From NCBI GenBank assembly GCA_018398765.1, contig JAHBMJ010002940.1:103461-118206 (forward strand): a stretch of 14,746 nucleotides of DNA, in the 5' to 3' direction. Positions 8,780 to 14,746 of the stretch are shown here, piece after piece. The position numbers and the translations under genes are program-made. Within the stretch, counting starts at the first letter, position 1. Each line of letters opens with the position of its first letter. The stretch comes from Chromera velia (taxonomy: Eukaryota; Sar; Chromeraceae). The notes beneath the pieces were generated by a model. That model was not told the origin of the DNA. It saw only the letters and a list, made by a program, of their open reading frames with translations, and did not search any database.

Positions 8780-9911
8780 AAAAGATAAGGCGCTTGGGGA
8801 CAACAAGGAGCGACCCTAAGTGATCCAACAGCTCCCGAAAACCCACCCTTTTTCTAGCAACATACCTTCGAAAAGAATTGCCCATGTGACTCTCTCTTCT
8901 CAGGGAGTGGGAGTCGTGGTCTCAATGAATCATCGGGATTCACCTCCAGTAGCTTGTCTAGTAGACACCGGAGCAGACATCTCCCTCCTGCACTCAAAGG
9001 TATACAGAAGACTGAAGAAAAAAAACCCAGACTTGCCTCTGTACAGTGTTCTCTTGACTATTAAAGGCGAAGGAAGCAACAAACTAGAAAATATGGGCGC
9101 AGTGACGCTTTCTGTCCATCTGTATGGGGTCGTGAAGAAACACCGGTTCTTTGTCTCTTCTTCAATCAATCATAACGGAATCTTGGGAAAAGATTTCTGC
9201 GACAAATATGTGTCTTCTCTTTCATTTCAGCCAGACAGACTTCATCTAAAATCAGACGAGAAGGGCAAGACAATAGAAATCCCGCTTTCTCCAATCAAAG
9301 AGTTGAACAAAAGCAAAATATTTCACACGAGTCCGACCTTTCTGAAAAACAAAGAGATCCTTCCAGGGAAAACGATCTCTCATGTATCACTCACCTTGCC
9401 TGAGGACTCTCACATCCCAAATGGAGCCCTTGCTTATACAGAACCTCGCCCACACCTCGTACTTCCCCAAGGATTCCAGATCCAAGACTCGATCTGCACT
9501 GTCGAAGACCGCACAGTCCAGATACCAGTACTCAATCTTTCAAAGAGATCAATCACTCTCCCACCAAATCTTCTTCTTGCCTACACATCTTACTGTGTTC
9601 CTGAGAATGGCAACGAGCGTGCCTCATCGATTTTGTACACCCCAAGAAAGAAAGAAGAAGGAAAAATGGATACTCTTGTCTCTAACATCATCCACGATGG
9701 ATTGGGGCATGACGATGGAGGCACAAACCAAGAACCAAACAAGTCGGTTGGCCTTTTAAAAGAAGAACAGCAGGAAGCAGAAACACAAATCCGAAACACA
9801 GTCCAGAAGGCAAGACACCTCACAAGCCACTAAAAAGAACGGCTCCAGTCTCTCTTACTAAAATACATAAACCTCCTTCCAACCAAAACGAACCCGGGCA
9901 GTCTGGGGTGA
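8780..9911 (+). pseudogene. pol: Pol N-terminal part: aspartic protease
   Basis: Retropepsin-like aspartic protease that would cut Gag-Pol. The long intact stretch 8820-9833 (337 codons) carries the catalytic LVDTGADISLL motif, with the aspartate at 8964-8966, and the second conserved retropepsin motif ILGKDF about 95 residues later. Upstream the same frame is open to about 8526, overlapping the Gag tail, with one TAA at 8817. The end of Gag (TAC TAA at 8774-8779) could be where a +1 shift occurs, since the Pol frame is open from there, but this is only inferred. Downstream, stops at 9831 and 9909 separate the protease from reverse transcriptase in the same frame. The 150 residues after ILGKDF are a linker with no recognised domain. 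Confidence 0.85.
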
Positions 9912-10780
9912 GCATTAGTTAGCATCGATACCACAACTGAAGAGCCAGTTTATGTACAAACTCGTCTAGTCCCTGAAGCCCTGAGAAAAGAAGTAGACGA
10001 ACAAATACAGGATTGGTTGGACTCAAGTGTTATACAGGAAACCATTTCCGCTTGATTAGCACCAAAAAGAAATCGGGAAGACTCCGTCTGTATATAGACT
10101 ACCGAGCTTTGAACGAAGTCTTGAAAAAGAAAAGATTTCCCCTCCCTCACACGGAAGACATACTGGCCCAGCTCTGTAACAAAACCTAGCACTCAGTCAT
10201 CGATTTACATATGGCCTACAACCAAATCAAGGTAAAGGAGTCCGATCAAGAGAAACTCACCTTCGCCTGCCACAGTGGCAGCTATAAATTCTTGAGGGTT
10301 CCATTCGGGATCCAGAGCGCTCCGGCCATCCTGTGCCAGAGGATGACAAGCATTCTCTAGGAACTCCTGCACACATGTTGTTTCATCTATATGGATGATG
10401 TGCTTTTGTCGAGCCCCTCCTTTGAGCAACATCTTGTAGACTTGAAAGCGGTGCTCGACAGACTTGAAATGGTGGGGGCCAAAGTTTCGTTCAGCAAGTG
10501 CAAGTGGGCACAAAGGCAGGTTGAGTACCTCGGGCATAGAATAACGACAGAAGGAATCCTTCCATCTGGAGAAAAGACTCGAGTCATCAAAGAAGCAATT
10601 CCACTAACCAACGTCAAACAGGTCCGAGGATATTTGGGCTTGACAGGCTACTTCCGGCGTTTCATCAAAGATTACGCCATCCTTGCCCAGCCACTCTATG
10701 ACCTGACCAAAAAGAATCAAAAATTTGTATGGAACGAAAGTCACCAGAAAAGCTTCGAAAGGCTGAGAGAGGCACTGACC
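9912..10780 (+). pseudogene. pol: Reverse transcriptase domain of Pol (frame-broken)
   Basis: RNA-dependent DNA polymerase. The N-terminal fingers (VQTRLVPEALRKEV to SSVIQETIS) are in the protease frame. Near 10050 the frame changes and the domain resumes at LISTKKKSGRLRLYIDYRAL, skipping about five residues that other Ty3/gypsy enzymes have, so a small deletion caused the break. The catalytic aspartates are all present: IDL (Asp codon 10202-10204) and YMDD (10388-10399). The conserved VPFGIQSAP, VEYLGH and RGYLGLTGYFRRFI follow. Two TAG codons (10187 and 10358) lie in conserved helices. The element-typical connection to RNase H follows without gap. Confidence 0.92.
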
Positions 10781-11244
10781 TCCGCTCCAGTCCTGGGTCA
10801 TCCGAGATGGGACGTCCCCTTTATCCTCAAGTGCGATGCCTCACAGAACGCGATCTCTGCAATTCTCTACCAAGAAGATCAGCAAGGGCGTAAGTATCAA
10901 GACGACTGACTACCTATGAACGTGCACATCACATCAACGAACAGGAGTTCGCAGCCATCTGTTTTGGCATGAAAAAATACAAACACTGGCTCTACGGAAG
11001 AGAATTCATTGTCGTCACCGACCACGCGCCTCTACAATATATCATGAAAAGGAAGGACACATCACCTCGGCTCTTAAGGATGGCACTCAAATTGAGTGGA
11101 TTCGACTTCCAGATTAGATACAAACGAAGGAAGAGCCACACAGACGCTGACTTACTCACTCGGGGGTGTTTTGTATACGACAAGTACCCTCCTGACGAAT
11201 CTGACAACGAATCCGAGATCTCTGCAATAATAGCAGCCGCATGA
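10781..11244 (+). pseudogene. pol: RNase H domain of Pol (frame-broken)
   Basis: Would degrade the RNA strand of the RNA:DNA hybrid during reverse transcription. The first catalytic aspartate lies in LKCDASQNAISAILY (codon 10835-10837). Near 10893 the frame changes, with a loss of probably about a dozen bases, and continues with RRLTTYERAHH. NEQEF gives the glutamate (10945-10947), VTDHAPL the second aspartate (11020-11022) and TDADLLTR the last (11149-11151), so the whole catalytic set survives. A TGA at 11242 closes this stretch, after which the same frame is open again. Confidence 0.9.
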
Positions 11245-12640
11245 AAGATCACAGCAAAAGGAAAAAATGAAGAAAATAAAAAGGACGAAGCACCTCCACA
11301 CACTTTCTCAGTACCTATGCTCATCACACCTCACGACCCCGAGAGAATCAAGAAATTACAAAAGGAAGACAGTAATCTTTCGGCACTCTATATTTACCTA
11401 CAAACTGGAGAGCTACCAGAAGGACTGGACTACAAGGAAAGATTCAGACTCGTGGCTCAAGCCCCTCTCTATACCATGAGAGATAAAATTATCTTCCGAA
11501 TTCTTCCTCCAGCCAAATTTGAATGGACACAAAAACGGAATTCGTTTCTTTCTAGCGGTACCTAAGGGAATGCAGCAGGACATCTTGAAGGACGAACACT
11601 CTCACCTTCTAGCAGCACACCAGGGATTCTAACGAATGCTGCAGTCCTTAACGACTAAGTACTACTGGCCTAACTTATACTCGGACACCCGGACCTTCGT
11701 TAGGGTCTGCAAAGAATGCCAACAAAGAAAGAAAGGAAAAGACGTGCATCCGTATGAACCTCAGGTCCTGACAGACGCACCTCTTGAACACTGGCAGATT
11801 GATATTCTCGGTCCCCTCACAAAAACGAAGCGGGGCAACAAGTACATCCTGATTATGCTCTGCGTAGTAAGCAGATATATCGAGCTGAAGGCATTGAAAG
11901 ACCAAAAAGCCCACACTATCGGAAAAAGCATTGTCTCTCATCTCTTGACTCGCTACGGTGCCCCCATTAAGATTCAAACCGACCGTGGGGCAAATTTACT
12001 CGACCCCCTCATCCAGGCGATCAACGATCTTGTAGGATCAACCAGGGTGATCAGCAGTGCGTTCAGCCCGGAGACATAAAGGAGAGCTGAGCGAGTGAAC
12101 AGAGACGTCAAGGACACCCTAGCGGCATTTGTAAACCAGGCAGAAACGGACTGGGATGAATATCTTCCGATGGTACGCTTTAATCACAACACCACCTATC
12201 AAACAAGCATAGGACAGTCTCCGTATGAGGTCCTTTTTAGCACCCCCGCCAATAATCCCATCAAACTCCTCAACAACTTACGGGCAGATAAAGAGTTTCT
12301 CCTCCAGGATTACGTCAAGGTGCTCGACGAAGTAAGAAAGAAGGCTCTCTTTGAAGCAGCTGCAACAGTAAAAATGAGAAACAAACTCGCAAAAGACCCT
12401 GCAAAAATCAGATAGTAGAAAAAGGGAGACTACCTTTGGATAGAGAAGGGACAGAGACGGAACCGCAGACTCAGCAAAGGTCTCTCTCTCTATTATGAAG
12501 GACCCTATATTATCATGGACGTCAAGTACTCGGGCGCCTTGGCAGTCCGACGCCCAGGCTCCCAACAGATAATGACAATCTCAAGGAGAAGAGCGAAGCC
12601 GTTCTTATCAGCCAATTTGGAGGAAAGCAAACAGATGGAA
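11245..12640 (+). pseudogene. pol: Integrase with zinc-binding domain, DDE core and GPY module
   Basis: Would insert the cDNA into the chromosome. A linker (11245-11510, HDPERIKKLQKEDS to LYTMRD) is in the RNase H frame; a frame break near 11515 precedes FFLAVPKGMQQDIL. The zinc-binding motif has histidines at 11603 and 11618 (His-X4-His) and cysteines at 11708 and 11717 (Cys-X2-Cys). The catalytic core has Asp at 11801 (QIDILGPL), Asp at 11981 (QTDRG) and Glu at 12089 (AERVNR), giving exactly Asp-X35-Glu as in active integrases. Stops at 11630, 12077, 12413 and 12416 interrupt it. The C-terminal GPY/F module (GDYLWIEKG, then EGPYII at 12497-12514) leads into an acidic/basic linker and the chromodomain. 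Confidence 0.92.
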
Positions 12641-12845
12641 AAGAAGTATAGACACCCAGAGGAAGACACCATGGACATCAACGTTGACGACAATGGAGAC
12701 AAGAAGCAAACACCAAGCGAAAAAGACGGAGATGAAGTGGACGCACTGACTGACATCAAAGGAGGGATCCAGTCAGCTCGGAAGCGGAAGGCACCTACAG
12801 ACGAAGCCCCTCAACGGAAACAAAGGAGGCGCACACAGAAGGCAG

Positions 12846-13039
12846 ACAAATCGGGTGATGACAAAAAGGACTTCGAAGTCGAAGAATTGCACGACGCACG
12901 TTTTTTTAGAAGACGCTGGGAATACCTTGTGAAGTACAAGAACTGTGACGGCTTCTACTGGACAGCCGAGAAGGACATGAACTGCCTGGAGTTAGTAGCT
13001 GCTTTTCTCGAAAAGAGAGAGAAGGAGTTCCGCCAATAA
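12846..13039 (+). pseudogene. pol: C-terminal chromodomain of Pol, copy 1
   Basis: Chromodomains at the integrase C-terminus define chromoviruses and are thought to bind modified histone tails, directing insertion. The domain starts at FEVEELHDARFF (12872), continues with RRWEYLVKYKN and FYWTAEKDMNC, and ends in an ELVAAF helix and a charged tail before TAA 13037. The second cage position, usually Trp in VKWKG, is Tyr here (VKYKN), while the Trp of the usual TWEP motif is kept. This stretch is the start of the 792-bp duplicated unit. Confidence 0.88.
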
Positions 13040-13059
13040 AAGGAGGGAAAGGAAAGGAA
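13038..13059 (+). promoter_or_regulatory. Polypurine tract (plus-strand primer site), copy 1
   Basis: Twenty-two consecutive purines (AAAAGGAGGGAAAGGAAAGG, then AA) overlap the Pol stop codon. This is the position and composition of the polypurine tract that primes plus-strand synthesis in LTR retroelements. A TG two bases on (13061) would be the expected first dinucleotide of a 3' LTR. An identical tract occurs at 13830-13851 in the duplicated copy. Confidence 0.75.
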
Positions 13060-13060
13060 C

Positions 13061-13637
13061 TGAAAAACCTTTGCGTAAGAAACATAAAAAAAAATCGTGG
13101 AAATTCATTCATGAACGGAACCAATATACGTTTTGCTACACGTGCCTAGACAAGAAATCTCATATGAACATGCATAGTCGCAGTTGAATGCTTTCACACA
13201 CCGACCAACCTCAGTGCACGCGGCTCCTGTGACGGACAAGCCGCAAGGGCAACCTGGACGGCCCTGACACCATGAGGGGGAAGGCGAAAGAAGAATAACC
13301 CTTCTCTCCAATCCTTGTCACAAACAGGTGATATGAATTGTCTCAGACCCAGAGCGGTCAAACCAGCAAGGGAGGGAAGCCACAGGCCAGATCCTACATA
13401 CATCGACAAAATAAATAGAAAATCATGCATGCGACAAAACACTTGAATCAGTCATTAATAGGTACACTTCCAGAAACACAACGATCCATTTAGTGTCAAC
13501 ACATCTAAGGGCAGGCCACATAAGTGTAAGCCCTGGCCAACTAGGTGCCGCAGCCGCACTCTGAGGTGGTAGCAGTCACTACTGCCAGACAAGTCCTCGG
13601 CCTTCCCTCCCCTTGCAACACAAGAATCACCGAACAG
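13061..13637 (+). other. Candidate start of the 3' LTR, or 3' flank
   Basis: By position after the polypurine tract this should be the 3' LTR, starting TGAAAAACC. It holds an AATAAA at 13410-13415, which could act in polyadenylation. I could not find this sequence anywhere between 3208 and 6860, where a 5' LTR would lie, so LTR identity is unproven; the element may be 5'-truncated or rearranged. Confidence 0.4.
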
Positions 13638-13831
13638 ACGAATCGAGTGATGACAAAAAGGACTTCAAAGTCGAAGAATTGCACGACGCACGTTTTTTCA
13701 GAAGACGCTGGGAATACATTCTGAAGTACAAGAACTATGACGGCTTTTACTGGACAGCCGAGAAGGATATGAACTGCCCGGAGTTGGTGGCTGCTTTTCT
13801 CAAAAAGAGAGAGAAGGAGTTCCGCCAATAA
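13638..13831 (+). pseudogene. Orphan chromodomain, copy 2
   Basis: Duplicate of the Pol chromodomain with its frame open to TAA 13829-13831, but separated from integrase and lacking any in-frame ATG before the domain; the open frame upstream reaches only about 13613. Differences from copy 1 include Glu to Lys twice, Cys to Tyr, Leu to Pro and Val to Leu, mostly amino-acid changing, which suggests no selection on the protein. The Trp of FYWTAEKD is kept. Translation would need an upstream exon or a non-AUG start. Confidence 0.75.
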
Positions 13832-14429
13832 AAGGAGGGAAAGGAAAGGAACTGAAAAACCTTTGCGTAAGAAATACAAAAAAAAATCGTGGAAATTCAT
13901 TCATGAACGGAACCAATGTATGTTTTGCTACACGTGCCTAGACAAGAAATCTCATATGAACATGCATAGTCGCAGTTGAATGCTTTCACACACCGACCAA
14001 CCTCAGCGCACGCAGATCCTGTGACGGACAAGCCGCAAGGGCAACCTGGACGGCCCTGACACCATGAGGGGGAAGGTGAAAGAAGAATAACCCTTCTCTC
14101 CAATCCTTGTCACAAACAGGTGACATGAATTGTCTCGGACCCAGAGTGGTCAAACCAGCAAGGGAGGGAAGCCACAGGCCAGATCCTACATACATCGACA
14201 AAATAAATAGAAAATCATGCATGCGACAAAACACTTGAATCAGTCATTAATAGGTACACTTCCAGAAACACAACGATCCATTTAGTGTCAACACATCTAA
14301 GGGCAGGCCACACAAGTGTAAGCCCTGGCCAACTAGGTGCTACAGCCGCACTCTGGGGTGGCAGCAGTCGCTACCACCAGACAAGTCCTCAGCCTTCCCT
14401 CCCCTTGCAACACGAGAATCACCGAACAG
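13638..14429 (+). repeat. 792-bp tandem duplication, copy 2
   Basis: Second copy of the unit, joined head to tail. After its end the sequence (TCATATAAATG) is unrelated to anything earlier in the window, so it is the original downstream neighbour of the unit. Polypurine tract, TG and AATAAA (14202-14207) are all present again. Confidence 0.95.
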
Positions 14430-14746
14430 TCATATAAATGACGAATATAACAAATAAATTACTCACCCGAATATTCGGCAGCTTCATACTCATATATGCC
14501 CCTACTAGCAATCTTCTTTCTCTAGGACCACTAGCTACCTTCCACGCTTCTTTTCTGACCCCTTCCCTGACCACTGTTTCTTTAAACTCTAGTTTAAACT
14601 CTTTTCCTCTTTCTTCCTTTCCCTCTTCTTAATTTTACCTTACTTTTCTCTTCCTCTCTCTTTCCCCTCCTCCTTTATCCCTCCCCCTGTTTTCCTTCCT
14701 ACTTTTTTTTTTTCCTTTACCTCTCTCTGTTCTTCACTCCCGCCCT
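14430..14746. other. Gene-free end region with pyrimidine-rich tract
   Basis: After an AT-rich start, the plus strand from about 14555 to the window end is almost purely C/T, with runs of T and TCTCTC. It includes the near-palindrome TTTAAACTCTAGTTTAAA at about 14581-14598. No coding frame is supported; the short frame here (14438-14632) is low-complexity Ser/Leu/Pro. Confidence 0.6.

Larger units (their letters stand above)
5861..13059 (+). mobile_element. Decayed Ty3/gypsy (chromovirus-type) LTR retrotransposon, internal region
   Basis: The order leader, Gag, protease, reverse transcriptase, RNase H, integrase, chromodomain and polypurine tract is diagnostic of Ty3/gypsy chromoviruses, whose chromodomain steers insertion into marked chromatin. 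Gag lies in one frame (codons beginning at 6857, 6860 and so on) and Pol begins one base ahead, as expected for a +1 gag-pol arrangement. Premature stops: 7124, 7535, 7562, 7622, 7997, 8582, 8817, 9831, 9909, 10187, 10358, 11242, 11630, 12077, 12413 and 12416. Frame breaks lie near 10050, 10893 and 11515. The element cannot make its proteins from this copy. Both ends are unresolved because no LTR pair is visible. The 5' limit is set at the leader repeats and the 3' limit at the polypurine tract. Confidence 0.9.
12846..13637 (+). repeat. 792-bp tandem duplication, copy 1
   Basis: This unit contains the chromodomain, Pol stop, polypurine tract and about 580 bp of following sequence. It is repeated at once at 13638-14429 with a constant offset of 792 and no indel. 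By hand alignment about 34 positions differ, only about three of them transversions. The trinucleotide CAG stands at all three borders (12843-12845, 13635-13637, 14427-14429), consistent with duplication through microhomology. Confidence 0.95.

Noticed and set aside
6857-13039. Stop codon reassignment explaining the in-frame stops
   Set aside because: All three stop codons occur in frame, frame breaks are also present, and the NOP2 exons use no internal stops.

Overview
The window comes from an intron-rich eukaryotic nuclear genome, most likely a unicellular alga or related protist. I cannot place it more precisely: the style (pyrimidine-rich introns, short tandem repeats such as CAGG and CA, about 50% GC around the host gene) would fit stramenopile algae or chromerids, but no marker decides.

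Layout. Positions 1-3207 (+) hold the 3' part of a NOP2/NSUN1-type rRNA cytosine-C5 methyltransferase gene. Six exons can be joined with every splice phase agreeing. The first two carry the conserved end of the catalytic region and the rest encode a long Lys/Ala/Gly/Pro-rich tail. All five complete introns start with GTC rather than the usual GTA/GTG. Positions 3208-5860 are AT-richer and mostly without genes: simple repeats, a small direct/inverted repeat cluster, a possible minus-strand two-exon fragment (4675-4909), and an array of TTCCACA heptamers (5301-5496).

Positions 5861-13059 hold a decayed Ty3/gypsy retrotransposon of the chromovirus type. It has a leader with 91-95 bp tandem repeats and a CA microsatellite, then an open stretch upstream of gag. 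Gag follows, with a Lys-Ala-rich N-terminus, capsid-like core and two zinc knuckles. Pol follows in the order protease, reverse transcriptase, RNase H, integrase with GPY module, chromodomain, and then a polypurine tract. Sixteen premature stops and at least three frame breaks interrupt Gag-Pol, yet nearly all catalytic residues remain, so it is a pseudogenised but fairly young copy. No matching pair of LTRs is visible, so the element's true ends are unresolved.

Positions 12846-14429 are an exact-length tandem duplication (2 x 792 bp) of the chromodomain, polypurine tract and following sequence. The copies are about 96% identical with almost only transitions between them. The window ends in a strand-asymmetric pyrimidine tract.

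The best candidates for something not yet described are the uniform GTC splice donors, the open stretch upstream of gag, the 792 bp terminal duplication with its perfectly conserved 165 bp block and antisense Cys-rich frame, and the TTCCACA array.
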